From the NCBI RefSeq assembly GCF_009796285.1, contig NZ_CP047020.1, positions 930,001 to 994,000 on the forward strand: DNA of 64,000 nt. Direction: 5' to 3'. The DNA comes from Streptomyces broussonetiae (GTDB lineage Bacteria > Actinomycetota > Actinomycetes > Streptomycetales > Streptomycetaceae). The notes beneath the pieces are model-generated. The model saw nothing but the letters and a program-made list of their open reading frames with translations, ran no database searches and was not told the DNA's origin. Made by a program: the position numbers and the translations under genes. Below, piece after piece: positions 17,776 to 26,326 of the stretch. Position 1 is the first letter of the stretch, and every line of letters starts with the position of its first letter.

Positions 17776-18184
17776 GGTGCCTGCTCCTCACACTTGATCG
17801 TCCGGGAGACGCCGGCCGCTCGGTCCTCGGTTCCCCGAGTCCGTGTCCGGACGCCGTCCGTGGCGCAGGAAGAGTGCTTCGACGTGGTCCTCCGGACGGC
17901 TCGCCGGCAGCGGTGGGGTCAGGTCGGTGCGTCCCGGCTCCCGCCAGGGGCCGGCGAACTCTAGGCGTCGGGTGCGAAGGCGAGGGCGCCCAGGAGCCGC
18001 CGGTGCGGGTGGGCGGACGGCGTGGCGGTCAACTGCCCTCCTGCGGCGAGGTGGTCGTCGGCGAGGCGCATGGCCGGGCGGGCCGTACAGGAGAGCCGGC
18101 GCGGTGGAGCAGTGGGCGGCGTCCGGATCGGCCGGGCCCCGGGGCGGCGGCGCGGACCGGCACCCCGAGATCACCGCGCGGCCG
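17776..18184. other. Gene-free 0.4 kb
   Basis: No open frame with a start and ribosome site. A minus-strand stretch near 17960-18075 (LADDHLAAGGQLTATPSAHP) is protein-like and ends at a stop, so it may be the tail of a lost gene. I cannot identify it. Confidence 0.35.
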
Positions 18185-19195
18185 TCAGCTGCCGTCGGAC
18201 CGTGCGAGGATGCGGCGCAGCCAGCGGGTTCGGGCGTCGCGGGCGTCCCGGCTGAGGGCCGCCTGGGGCGCGAAGGTGTCGAAGCCGTGGAAGGCGCCGG
18301 GCCATACGTGCAGTTCGGCCTGTCCGCCGGCCTGCCAGAGCGCGTTCGCGTAGGCCACGCCCTCGTCCCGGAACGTCTCGGCGGACCCGACCTCGATGTA
18401 GGCCGGGGGCAGCCGTGACAGATCGGTGGCACGGGCGGGAGCGGCGTACGGCGGCAGGTCGGCGGCACCGTAGCGGTCGCCCAGCAGGGCCTGCCACGCG
18501 GTCGCGTTGGAGGTGCGGTCCCACAGGTCGACGCCGGCCATCTGGTGGCTGGAGAAGGTGTCGTTGCGGTCGTCGAGCATCGGGCACAGGAGCAGCTGCC
18601 CGATCGGGGCCGGGCCGCCCCGGTCCCGGGTGAGCAGGGCGAGTGCTGCCGCGAGTCCGCCGCCGGCGCTCTTTCCGCCGACGACGACACGGTCGGCGTC
18701 GATGCCCAGTGCGCTCGCGTGCGCGGCCGCCCAGACGAGTCCGGCGTAGCAGTCCTCCACCGCTCCGGGGTACCGCGTCCGCGGGGCGAGCCGGTACGCG
18801 ACGGAGACGACGGCCAGCTCCAGCGGGAGCGCCCAGGCCCGCAGCACCTGGGGGAGCACGGACCAGGCGTTTCCCATGATCATTCCGCCGCCGTGCAGGT
18901 AGTACAGCAGCGGCAGGGAGCCGGTGACCCCGGCGGGCCGTGCGCTCACGAGCGTGACGTCGGGTGTGCCCGGCGCACCCGGCACCCGTAGCTCCTCCAC
19001 CTCGAAGCGGCCGTCGGCGCGCAGGTCGTGCACCGTCGGCCGGGGCCGGACCTCGGCGTCCCGTGCCTGTCTGGCGGCGAGGTTCTCGTGGGTGAACGGC
19101 TCCCTCGCCTCCGCCCCCAACGCCGCCAGCGGTCCCGTCAGTTCGGGGTCGAACGGCGGTACTTCCCGGGGCGTCGGCGGTGGAGTGAAGTCCAT
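18185..19195 (-). CDS. Alpha/beta hydrolase, HSL-family esterase
   Basis: A 336-aa cytoplasmic esterase/lipase of the hormone-sensitive-lipase group. The oxyanion motif HGGG is in LLYYLHGGGMIMG (about residue 100). The nucleophile is Ser in GGKSAGGG (about 172, form GxSxG). The acid is likely in the VGSAETFRDEG segment and the base is His in GAFHGFD (about 302). The N-terminal cap is about 70 aa. Short-chain acyl esters are the usual substrates; the natural one is unknown. It is divergent from the secreted propeller gene at 19318 with about 120 bp between. Confidence 0.9.
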   Translation of the reverse strand: MDFTPPPTPREVPPFDPELTGPLAALGAEAREPFTHENLAARQARDAEVRPRPTVHDLRADGRFEVEELRVPGAPGTPDVTLVSARPAGVTGSLPLLYYLHGGGMIMGNAWSVLPQVLRAWALPLELAVVSVAYRLAPRTRYPGAVEDCYAGLVWAAAHASALGIDADRVVVGGKSAGGGLAAALALLTRDRGGPAPIGQLLLCPMLDDRNDTFSSHQMAGVDLWDRTSNATAWQALLGDRYGAADLPPYAAPARATDLSRLPPAYIEVGSAETFRDEGVAYANALWQAGGQAELHVWPGAFHGFDTFAPQAALSRDARDARTRWLRRILARSDGS

Positions 19196-19317
19196 GCCGC
19201 GTAGTCAATCACCCACGCGCCACAGTGTTACGCCCCTGTGACACCGAGCGGACAGTCCGAAGATCGAGGACTGTCATGCTCTGCTGTGACCTGCCCATGT
19301 TCCTGGGGGAATCAGCC

Positions 19318-20226
19318 ATGACCAAGCGAACCCGCTCCATCGCCGCCGCCATCGCCGTGGCCGCGGCCGTCACCGGCACGGCGCTGCTGGGCGCCTCCGG
19401 CGCCGCCTCGGCCGCCACCGGTGCCTCGCACGGGACCCTGACCATCAGCAACGGCACCAAGGACGTGCTGATCGGCGGGCACCGAGTGAACTTCGGGGTG
19501 CCGGTCCGGGACCTGTCCTGGTCCCCGGACGGCACCAGGGCCGCCTTCATCGACGGCTCCGGCAACCTGGACATCGCCAACGCGGACGGCAGCAGGCGCG
19601 TCGTCGTCGCCAAGAACCCCGGCGGCCAGAACTGGTCCCACCCGACCTGGCAGGTGACGGCGAAGGACACCCAGAACGGCATCCCCGCCAAGGACAACCT
19701 GATCTTCGCGGTCCGGGACAAGGGCGTGTCCCGGCTCAAGTACCTCTCCGCAAAGGCCGTCCACGGCACCCCCAGGACCCTGCCGCTGTCCGGCGACCCG
19801 GAGCCGGGCGGGGCGGTCCCGCAGACCGGCAACGTGTGGCCCAACGCGGGCGGGCACTACGGCACCTCGGTCTACGCCAACGTCGACACCGGTGCCGTCT
19901 ACATCCGTGACGACTACCTGCGCCAGCAGGGCGGCAAGCTCACCAAGGGCTCCGAGCCGGCGCTGTCCCCGAACGAGGAGGAGGTCGTGTTCGTGCGCTC
20001 GGTCGCGGGCCACGACCACGTCCTGGTCGAGGACTTCATGCACGGCAACCGCATCAAGGACCTCACGCCGCACGCGACCACCGACTACACCGAGCCGGCC
20101 TGGTCCCCCGACGGCAAGACCCTCGCGGTACGCACCCCGTCCGGCACGGTGACCCTGCCGTCGAACGGCACCGGCCACCCGGTCAAGGTCACCTCGACGG
20201 CGGGCCTGGCGGCGTACCGCCCCTGA
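19318..20226 (+). CDS. Secreted TolB-like beta-propeller protein
   Basis: A 302-aa protein with a signal peptide (MTKRTRSIAAAIAVAAAVTG, likely cut after SAA near residue 37). It carries WD40-like/TolB-type blades: LSWSPDGTRAAFIDGSGNLD, SEPALSPNEEEVVFVRS and PAWSPDGKTLAVRTPSG. No catalytic domain, so a binding or scaffold role outside the cell is likely. ATG 19318 was chosen because the signal peptide begins there and GGGGGA precedes it. An ATG 22 bp upstream would only add a few residues. No operon partner; the next gene is convergent. Confidence 0.75.
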   Translation: MTKRTRSIAAAIAVAAAVTGTALLGASGAASAATGASHGTLTISNGTKDVLIGGHRVNFGVPVRDLSWSPDGTRAAFIDGSGNLDIANADGSRRVVVAKNPGGQNWSHPTWQVTAKDTQNGIPAKDNLIFAVRDKGVSRLKYLSAKAVHGTPRTLPLSGDPEPGGAVPQTGNVWPNAGGHYGTSVYANVDTGAVYIRDDYLRQQGGKLTKGSEPALSPNEEEVVFVRSVAGHDHVLVEDFMHGNRIKDLTPHATTDYTEPAWSPDGKTLAVRTPSGTVTLPSNGTGHPVKVTSTAGLAAYRP

Positions 20227-20275
20227 CGCGGGCCGACGGGGACGGGCCGGGCGGGTCCGGGCGGCAGGGTGCGGG

Positions 20276-20860
20276 TCACCTGCCCGTCCGGGCCAGCTCG
20301 GCCCGCAGTTCGTCCAGGTGGGTGTCGGCGGTGTCGTGCGGCAGGAACTCCACGACGTCGAGGAACCGGAACAGCACCTGGCTGCTCGTGACGGCGTACT
20401 CGTACTCCGCGAAGCCCACCACGGCGCCCATCGTGCCCCGGACGGCACCGCGCACCACGTGGGAGGTCATCTCGTCCGGCTCGACCGCCGACAGCCCGCG
20501 CCGGGCGTTGGGCCTGGCCAGGTACGGGCACACCATCGAGGCGTACAGCATGCAGGCGCGGTGCCCCGGCCCCTCGAGGGTCGGCGCCAGATTGCGGTAC
20601 GGCCGCCCGGCGGCCAGTGCGTCCGCGATCGCCCCACTCTCCGCGGCCCCCACCACACGCCACACCGGTCCCTGCGCCATGGGCCGGTTGCACACCGAGC
20701 ACAGCCGTCCCCGCGCGCACTCGGCGCTGCGGTCGTAGTCGGTCAGGGCGAACTGCGGCTCGTCGTTCTCCCACGGGGTGATCGCCGGTACGGGGTATCC
20801 GCGCACGTCCCGCGGGCGGGCCTGGACGCCCGACGGCATGGGAACACTCTCGAATCGCAC
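20276..20860 (-). CDS. Hypothetical cytosolic protein with Cys pair
   Basis: A 194-aa soluble protein, not assigned. One CxxC (RLCSVCNRPM, about residue 55) and single cysteines in GHRACMLYASMVCPYLARPN suggest a structural metal site. The C-terminal half (MTSHVVRGAVRGTMGAVVGF, ending FLPHDTADTHLDELRAELAR) has mixed strands and helices. A start at the second Met (MPSG, 20839) is also possible. The overall look is of a conserved actinobacterial protein of unknown function. Confidence 0.65.
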   Translation of the reverse strand: MRFESVPMPSGVQARPRDVRGYPVPAITPWENDEPQFALTDYDRSAECARGRLCSVCNRPMAQGPVWRVVGAAESGAIADALAAGRPYRNLAPTLEGPGHRACMLYASMVCPYLARPNARRGLSAVEPDEMTSHVVRGAVRGTMGAVVGFAEYEYAVTSSQVLFRFLDVVEFLPHDTADTHLDELRAELARTGR

Positions 20861-20916
20861 GGGCCATGCCTATCAGGCCGCGTCCCGCGGCACCACCACC
20901 GGCCCGTCCGGGAAGG

Positions 20917-23079
20917 TCAGTTGTGTGCGATACGGGTCAGGTCGGTCATGAGCGAACCCAGCCAGGACACGGTGGCGTAGTACAGGTGTGGTGCGCCGGG
21001 CGGCTCGGCGGCGAACCTCTTGCCGTCCGGGTCGATCACCGGCACGGGCCCGGTCGGGGTGTCGCCGCCGGGATCCAGTGCCGCCGAGACCAGCAGCATC
21101 CGGCCGGCCACCCGGTCCCCCAGCCCGCCGACGGACTCGGCCGCCGCGGGCCCGAGCGCGGGCCGCGGTGGCTCCAGCAGCCACTCGGAGCCCCACAGGG
21201 TGTGGTGGCCCGCCATCAGCGTGGCCTGCCAGTCGACTTGGCGCGGTGCGGTCCTGCGCGGCGGGCCGCCGAAGGGGGTCGGCTCGCTCTGGAACTGCGC
21301 GTACGCGGACTCGGCGAGGATGATCGCGCGCTGCAGCGAACGGTGCCCGGGCTCCCCCGACGGCGCACTCAGCCCGCCGCCCGCCACCGAGGCGCCGGTC
21401 GCCACCACGATCTCGGCCGCCCTGCGCAGCAGTTCGGCCGCGGCCCGGCGCATCTCGTCATGGGCGCCGCGCGGCCAGGCGAGCAGCCCGAAGACGGCGC
21501 CGATCGCGCTGCCGATCAGCACGTCCAGCAGCCTGGCCTCCGCCAACCGCCAGCTGGACGGCCCCAGTTGGGCGAAGACCAGGGCCACGAGCACGGTGAA
21601 CAGGCCCTGCGCCCAGCCGACGCCCTTGACCGGCCCCACGGTGAACCCGATCAGCATCCACACCGGCAGCACGACGGCGTAGACCTCGGTGTCGGTGCCG
21701 ACCAGGCTCAGTGCCGCGGCGACCACCAGGGCCCCGGCCAGTGTGCCGGCGAGCGCCACGCGGATGATGCGCCAGGTCTCGCCCATGGTGGTCCGGGTGA
21801 GGGAGAGCGTCGCCAGCATGGCCCAGAACCCGTGCGGCAGCGTGTCCACCCCGGCCACGAGCCGGGCCGCGGTCAGGGCCAGGGCGATGCGGACCGCGTT
21901 CTGGAAGAACACCGATCTGCGCCCGGCGTGACCGCGCACCCGATGCCACCACAGGACCGGCGCCCGGCAGCCGGCGTACCAGAAGCGGGCCTGTGCGGTC
22001 TCCACCGAGGCGTGTCGGCCGTGCACCGCCAGATCGGCCGCCGGGCCCAGGAGGAGGGCGGCGTCGGCGATCTCCAGCACGGCCGCGTACCGGCGCAGCA
22101 CGGCGGGCGGGAAGAACGGTGCCGGTCCGTTCCCGTCGCCGGCGGCGGGCGCGGGAGCCGGGCCCGCCGACACGGCCGACAGGTGTGCGCGGGCGGCCCG
22201 CAGCTCCCGGTGGGGCGCGACCGGCGGCGGCCCGGTGCTCAGGCAGGTCGCGCTCGCCGTCGCCAGCCGTGCCACCGCGTGCAGGACGGCCGTCACCCCG
22301 GGGCCGGGATGTCCGCCCGGTGGGGCGGGGAGCTGGACGAGACGGTTCAGGAGGGTGCGCACGGCCAGGCCGGCATGTGCGAGGGCACGGTCGTGCACAC
22401 CTGGTCCGGCGGGGCGTTCCGCCTCCGGTACGGTCCGGGAGCGCAGCGCCCAGCCGGCCTCCTGGGCCGCCCGGAGGTCGGCGGCGGACAGGGTGTGGGG
22501 CGGCTCGGCGAGGAGCGTCGCGCAGTGCGCGGCCGTGCGTGCGGCGTGGGCGGCCCGCGCCCGGTACGACGGCGGGCGGGGCTCGGGGAAGACCAGTGCC
22601 TCGGCGGCGACGAGCAGGGCCAGTCCGGTGGTCGTCCCGAGCAGGCGCTCGCCCAACGTGGCGGGCGCGTAGGGCGGGAAGGACGGGAGGATGTAGAGGA
22701 GTTGCAGGCCGGGCGCCGCCCCCGCGAGGCGCGGGCCGCCCAGGGCGGCGAAGGCCAGCGCGAAGCCGACGGCCAGCATGCCGACGACGGCGGTCCAGGT
22801 CCGTACCGACAGCCAGGTGCCGACGACGACCAGCGCCCAGCACACCGGCAGCAGGTGCAGCATCAGCGCGGCGCGCTGCCGCCCGGTGCCGGGGATCCTG
22901 GCGAGTCCGCCCAGGGCCACGGAGGCGAACAGGGCGTAGGTGGCCGCGATCGGACGGTCGAGGCCGTAGCGGAAGAGGTAGAAACCGGCGGCGGCGACCA
23001 GCGTCACGCGCACCGCGTGACGCCCCGAGGCGGCGTAGTCCGCCGGGATCCGGCGTACTACGCCGACGTGTCCACCCAC
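20917..23079 (-). CDS. FUSC-family inner membrane protein
   Basis: A 720-aa protein of the fusaric-acid-resistance-like FUSC family. It has two membrane blocks of about five to six helices each (residues about 25-165 and 385-525). They are separated by a soluble domain of about 220 aa, with a C-terminal soluble domain of about 180 aa. The second block shows FWAMLATLSLTRTTMGETWR, typical of the FUSC core. These proteins are linked to efflux of aromatic acids, but function is rarely proven and no partner efflux genes are adjacent. The GTG start at 23079 fits the first helix block. Confidence 0.85.
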   Translation of the reverse strand: MGGHVGVVRRIPADYAASGRHAVRVTLVAAAGFYLFRYGLDRPIAATYALFASVALGGLARIPGTGRQRAALMLHLLPVCWALVVVGTWLSVRTWTAVVGMLAVGFALAFAALGGPRLAGAAPGLQLLYILPSFPPYAPATLGERLLGTTTGLALLVAAEALVFPEPRPPSYRARAAHAARTAAHCATLLAEPPHTLSAADLRAAQEAGWALRSRTVPEAERPAGPGVHDRALAHAGLAVRTLLNRLVQLPAPPGGHPGPGVTAVLHAVARLATASATCLSTGPPPVAPHRELRAARAHLSAVSAGPAPAPAAGDGNGPAPFFPPAVLRRYAAVLEIADAALLLGPAADLAVHGRHASVETAQARFWYAGCRAPVLWWHRVRGHAGRRSVFFQNAVRIALALTAARLVAGVDTLPHGFWAMLATLSLTRTTMGETWRIIRVALAGTLAGALVVAAALSLVGTDTEVYAVVLPVWMLIGFTVGPVKGVGWAQGLFTVLVALVFAQLGPSSWRLAEARLLDVLIGSAIGAVFGLLAWPRGAHDEMRRAAAELLRRAAEIVVATGASVAGGGLSAPSGEPGHRSLQRAIILAESAYAQFQSEPTPFGGPPRRTAPRQVDWQATLMAGHHTLWGSEWLLEPPRPALGPAAAESVGGLGDRVAGRMLLVSAALDPGGDTPTGPVPVIDPDGKRFAAEPPGAPHLYYATVSWLGSLMTDLTRIAHN

Positions 23080-23138
23080 GCCTACAGAATCGCCCCGCGC
23101 TCGGTGCCCGGCATGTCACGGCCGGTCCGGCGGGTGGG

Positions 23139-23996
23139 TCACCTCAGAGTGAAGCGGACCGGCGTGCCCGGGGCGGCCTGGGCGGCTGCCGCCAGGGCTG
23201 CTTCCGGGACGACGCCGATCACGGGGTAACCGCCGGTGGTCGGGTGGTCGTGGAGGAACACCACCGGGCGCCCGTCGGGGGGCACCTGCACGGCACCGAG
23301 CACCATGCCCTCGCTGGGCAGTTCACCGGTGCGGACGCGTTCCAGCGGCGGCCCCTCGGTGCGCAGGCCGATGCGGTTGCTGTGCTGCGACACGCGGTAG
23401 GTGGCCGAGATGAGGGTGCGCAGCGCCGCCGGGGTGAACCAGTCGGCGCGGGGGCCGGGCCGCAGCGGCAGGGTCAGCGCGGCGGGCGGCGCGGGCCAGG
23501 GGGCGAGGTCGGCGGGCACTGAGTGCGGGGCGGCGCTGCCCAGCGGGAGGACGTCCCCGGAGCGCAGCTGTGCCGGGCCGAGGCCGGAGAGCAGGTCCGT
23601 CGAACGGCTGCCCAGGACGGGCTCGACGGCGATCCCGCCGGCGACGGCCACGTACGAGCGCACACCGGCCGTCGCACCGCCCGCGTCCAGGACGGCGCCG
23701 GCGGGCACGTGCACGGGCACGCCCCAGGCCGCCGGGCTCGCGTCGACCGTGACCGGGCAGGGCGCGCCGCCGACGACGACGGTCACGGCGCGGTCGGGGC
23801 ACAGGGCGCAGCCGGTCAGGGTGGTCTCGAGGACGGCCGCGTCAGGGGCGTTGCCGAGCAGCCGGTTGGCCAGGGCCATGGCAGCTGCGTCGAGGGCACC
23901 GGAGCGGGGGACGCCCAGGTGGGCGTGGCCGCGCCGGCCGCAGTCCTGGACCGTGGTGAGGGCGCCGGGGCGTACGACGGTGAGCGTGGCGGTCAT
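23139..23996 (-). CDS. pxpC: 5-oxoprolinase subunit C
   Basis: A 285-aa protein of the KipA/PxpC family (also named biotin-dependent carboxyltransferase family). With PxpA and PxpB it forms the ATP-dependent bacterial 5-oxoprolinase that opens pyroglutamate to glutamate. It begins TVVRPGALTTVQDCGRRGHA and contains GVPRSGALDAAAMALANRLLG and SRSTDLLSG, all family landmarks, and ends in the strand of the C-terminal barrel. Start ATG overlaps the pxpB stop by 4 nt. Third gene of the pxpABC operon. Confidence 0.93.
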   Translation of the reverse strand: MTATLTVVRPGALTTVQDCGRRGHAHLGVPRSGALDAAAMALANRLLGNAPDAAVLETTLTGCALCPDRAVTVVVGGAPCPVTVDASPAAWGVPVHVPAGAVLDAGGATAGVRSYVAVAGGIAVEPVLGSRSTDLLSGLGPAQLRSGDVLPLGSAAPHSVPADLAPWPAPPAALTLPLRPGPRADWFTPAALRTLISATYRVSQHSNRIGLRTEGPPLERVRTGELPSEGMVLGAVQVPPDGRPVVFLHDHPTTGGYPVIGVVPEAALAAAAQAAPGTPVRFTLR

Positions 23997-24640
23997 GGCG
24001 TCCCGCTCTCGGCCACGAACCGGACGCGCGTCCCGGGTGTCAGGAGCGCCGGTTCGTCACGGGTGAGGTCCCACAGCGGGGCCGGGTCCGGCATGGTGCC
24101 GATCAGCTGCCAGCCGCCGGGGGTGACGCGTGGGTAGACCGCGCTGTAGGGACCGGCGAGGCCCACCGCGCCGGCCGGCACCCGGGTGCGTGGGGTGTCG
24201 TGCCGCGGCACGTGCAGTGCTTCGGGCAGGCCGGTGAGATAACCGAATCCGGGGGCGAATCCACAGAAGGCGACGCGGTAGGTGTAGGAGGAGTGCCGCG
24301 CGCCGACCTCGTCGACGCCGACCTGCCACAGCGCTGCCACCCGGTCCAGGTCCGGGCCGTCGTAGCGTATGGGGATCTCCACGGCCGGGCCTTCGTCCGA
24401 GGCGCGGGCCGGCATGTCCCAGCCGGTGATCCGGCGGGCCAGGTCGTCCGGGTGCGGGACGCCGTCCAGGAGTACGGTCCGTGCGCCGGGCACGATCTCC
24501 TCGACCGGCGGCAGGGTGCCCGCCGCGCGCCGCCGCAGCAGCTCGGCGTGGAAGGCGCCGGTGCGCTCGGCGTCGGGCAGTTCGACGAGGAGTGCGTGCC
24601 GCCCGGCGGGGCGCACCTGCACGGGCCTGTTCCCGGTCAT
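23993..24640 (-). CDS. pxpB: 5-oxoprolinase subunit B
   Basis: A 215-aa protein of the KipI/PxpB family. Family motifs are RPAGRHALLVELPD at the N-terminus, IPIRYDGPDLDRVA in the middle, then VAFCGFAPGFGYLTGLPEAL and VGLAGPYSAVYPRVTPGGWQ, all strongly conserved. The ATG at 24640 overlaps the pxpA stop (ATGA), and its own stop overlaps pxpC. An upstream extension of the open frame only reads through pxpA. It works with PxpA and PxpC in pyroglutamate hydrolysis in the cytoplasm. Confidence 0.93.
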   Translation of the reverse strand: MTGNRPVQVRPAGRHALLVELPDAERTGAFHAELLRRRAAGTLPPVEEIVPGARTVLLDGVPHPDDLARRITGWDMPARASDEGPAVEIPIRYDGPDLDRVAALWQVGVDEVGARHSSYTYRVAFCGFAPGFGYLTGLPEALHVPRHDTPRTRVPAGAVGLAGPYSAVYPRVTPGGWQLIGTMPDPAPLWDLTRDEPALLTPGTRVRFVAESGTP

Positions 24641-25389
24641 GCGAAGGCCCTGACCTCGACTCCGGCGGCCTGAAGGGCCTCGCGCACGCGCGCCGCGATC
24701 CGGGCGGCGCCGGGGGTGTCGCCGTGGACGCACAGGGAGCGGGCGGCCACTGCGACGGTCGTCCCGTCCACGGCCTCGACCACTCCGTCCAGCGCGAACG
24801 CCAGCGCCCGCCGGACCACCGCGTCCCCGTCGGCCACCACGGCACCGGGCTCACGGCGCGGCGCGAGCGTGCCCGCGGGCGTGTAGGCGCGGTCGGCGAA
24901 GGCCTCAGGTACGGCGGTCAGGCCGGCCTCCTCGGCGGCGGCGAGCAGCCGTGACCCGGGCAGGCCGAGCACCGGCAGCGCCCCGCCCGCCAGCCGTACG
25001 CCCGCCACCACGGCCGCGGCCTGTTCGGCGTCGTGCACGGTGCGGTTGTAGAGCGCGCCGTGCGGCTTGACGTAGGCCACCTCGGCCCCGGCGGCCTGAG
25101 CGAAGACCCGCAGCGCCCCGATCTGGTAGGCGGTCTCGGCCGCCAGCTCGTCGCCGGGCACGTCCATGGTGCGCCGGCCGAAACCGGCCAGGTCGCGGTA
25201 CGACACCTGGGCGCCGATCCGTACGCCGCGCTCGGCGGCGAGGTCGCAGACGCGTCGCATCACGACGGGGTCGCCCGCGTGGAAGCCACAGGCGACATTG
25301 GCGCTGGTCACGAGGGAGAGCAGGGCGTCGTCGTCGGTGAGGGTCCAGCGGCCGAAACCCTCGCCGAGGTCCGCGTTGAGGTCGATCAC
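24637..25389 (-). CDS. pxpA: 5-oxoprolinase subunit A (LamB/YcsF family)
   Basis: A 250-aa subunit, the family's usual length, starting with the hallmark IDLNADLGEGFGRW. Further family motifs are TSANVACGFHAGDPVVMRR, VKPHGALYN and FADRAYTPAGTLAPR. The start is taken as GTG 25389, which gives the expected N-terminus. AGAGG sits directly against it, so it may be translated from a leaderless or nearly leaderless transcript. A TTG at 25425 would add 12 residues that overlap the operator region. First gene of the minus-strand operon, divergent from the DUF969 gene across two palindromes. Confidence 0.93.
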   Translation of the reverse strand: MIDLNADLGEGFGRWTLTDDDALLSLVTSANVACGFHAGDPVVMRRVCDLAAERGVRIGAQVSYRDLAGFGRRTMDVPGDELAAETAYQIGALRVFAQAAGAEVAYVKPHGALYNRTVHDAEQAAAVVAGVRLAGGALPVLGLPGSRLLAAAEEAGLTAVPEAFADRAYTPAGTLAPRREPGAVVADGDAVVRRALAFALDGVVEAVDGTTVAVAARSLCVHGDTPGAARIAARVREALQAAGVEVRAFA

Positions 25390-25404
25390 CCTCTGAACGT
25401 AATC

Positions 25405-25419
25405 GATTGTTGAACGATC
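25405..25419. promoter_or_regulatory. GntR/FadR-type operator, pxpA-proximal
   Basis: GATTGTTGAACGATC is a 7+1+7 palindrome with one mismatch. Its core fits the FadR-subfamily GntR consensus TnGTnnnACnA. It lies 16 bp upstream of the pxpA GTG, where a repressor could block the promoter. Its centre is 52 bp (about five helical turns) from that of the second copy. Confidence 0.7.
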
Positions 25420-25456
25420 CGACAAGACATCGATTTCTTCGCTCTACCTCTTGTTC

Positions 25457-25471
25457 GATCGTTGAACGATC
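25457..25471. promoter_or_regulatory. GntR/FadR-type operator, DUF969-proximal
   Basis: GATCGTTGAACGATC is a perfect 7+1+7 palindrome differing from the pxpA-side copy at one base, and also fits TnGTnnnACnA. It lies 91 bp upstream of the DUF969 start. No GntR gene is present nearby, so the regulator would act from elsewhere. Confidence 0.7.
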
Positions 25472-25561
25472 CCCTACGGTCCCTGCATCCCCCACGGACC
25501 CGGAACCCCCCGGATCCGCGCCACCCGGGCGTCCAGCCCCGTTCCGCGGGAAGGCCACCGC

Positions 25562-26326
25562 ATGATCGTTCTCCTCGGCGTGGTCGTGGTGATCCTCGGA
25601 TTCGTCACGCGCCGCAACCCCGTCCTCGTGGTCGGCGTCGCCGGTGTCTTCACCGGGCTGATCGGCGGGATGAACCCGCAGCAGGTCCTCGCGGCCTTCG
25701 GCCGGTCCTTCGCCGACAGCCGCTCGGTCACCGTCTTCGCCGTCGTCCTGCCGGTGATCGGCCTGCTGGAGCGCCACGGTCTGCGTGAGCAGGCCGGCCG
25801 GCTCATCGGCCGGCTGGGCGCCCTCAGCGCCGGCCGGTTTCTCGCCGTCTATCTGCTGATCCGCCAGGTCACCGCGGCCCTCGGCCTCACCAGCATCTGT
25901 GGTCCCGCACAGACCGTACGGCCGCTCGTCGCGCCGATGGCCGAGGCCGCCGCCGAGCGCTCGACGGGCGCGGCGCTGCCGGAACGGCTCCGCGAGAAGG
26001 TGCGCTCCTACTCCGCCTCGGCCGACACCGTGGGCCTCTTCTTCGGCGAGGACTGCTTCATCGCGATCGGCTCGATCCTGCTGATCACCGGGTTCGTGAA
26101 CTCGACGTACCACCAGAACCTCGAACCGACCCAGCTGGCCCTGTGGGCGATCCCACTCGCCGTGTGCGCCTTCCTCGTCCACGGCGCCCGGCTGCTGCTC
26201 CTGGACCGCCAACTGCAACGGGAGATGGCACTCGCCCACGCCGAGCACGACCTGCCGCTGCCGCAGACGACCGAGCAGAAGGCGACCCGGCAGAAGGCGA
26301 CCGAGGAGAAGGGGACCGACAAGTGA
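25562..26326 (+). CDS. DUF969 membrane protein, putative pyroglutamate permease subunit
   Basis: A 254-aa integral membrane protein with about six hydrophobic segments, starting MIVLLGVVVVILGFVTRRNP as in the DUF969 family. Residues LGLTSICGPAQTVRPLVAP and SASADTVGLFFGEDCFIAIG are conserved family stretches. The C-terminus is polar with QKATEQ-like short repeats. It is paired with DUF979 by a GTGA overlap; the two families always seem to occur together. The link to 5-oxoproline transport is inferred from position: pxpABC on one side and pcp on the other. GGAAGG precedes the ATG. Confidence 0.85.
   Translation: MIVLLGVVVVILGFVTRRNPVLVVGVAGVFTGLIGGMNPQQVLAAFGRSFADSRSVTVFAVVLPVIGLLERHGLREQAGRLIGRLGALSAGRFLAVYLLIRQVTAALGLTSICGPAQTVRPLVAPMAEAAAERSTGAALPERLREKVRSYSASADTVGLFFGEDCFIAIGSILLITGFVNSTYHQNLEPTQLALWAIPLAVCAFLVHGARLLLLDRQLQREMALAHAEHDLPLPQTTEQKATRQKATEEKGTDK

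Noticed and set aside
15190..17964. 924-codon plus-strand open frame over the DUF885 and M55 genes
   Set aside because: Antisense to two recognisable peptidases and crosses their intergenic gap; no ribosome site and low-complexity product.
20866..23229. 787-codon plus-strand open frame over the FUSC gene
   Set aside because: Antisense shadow; the minus-strand frame has helices and family features, this one does not.
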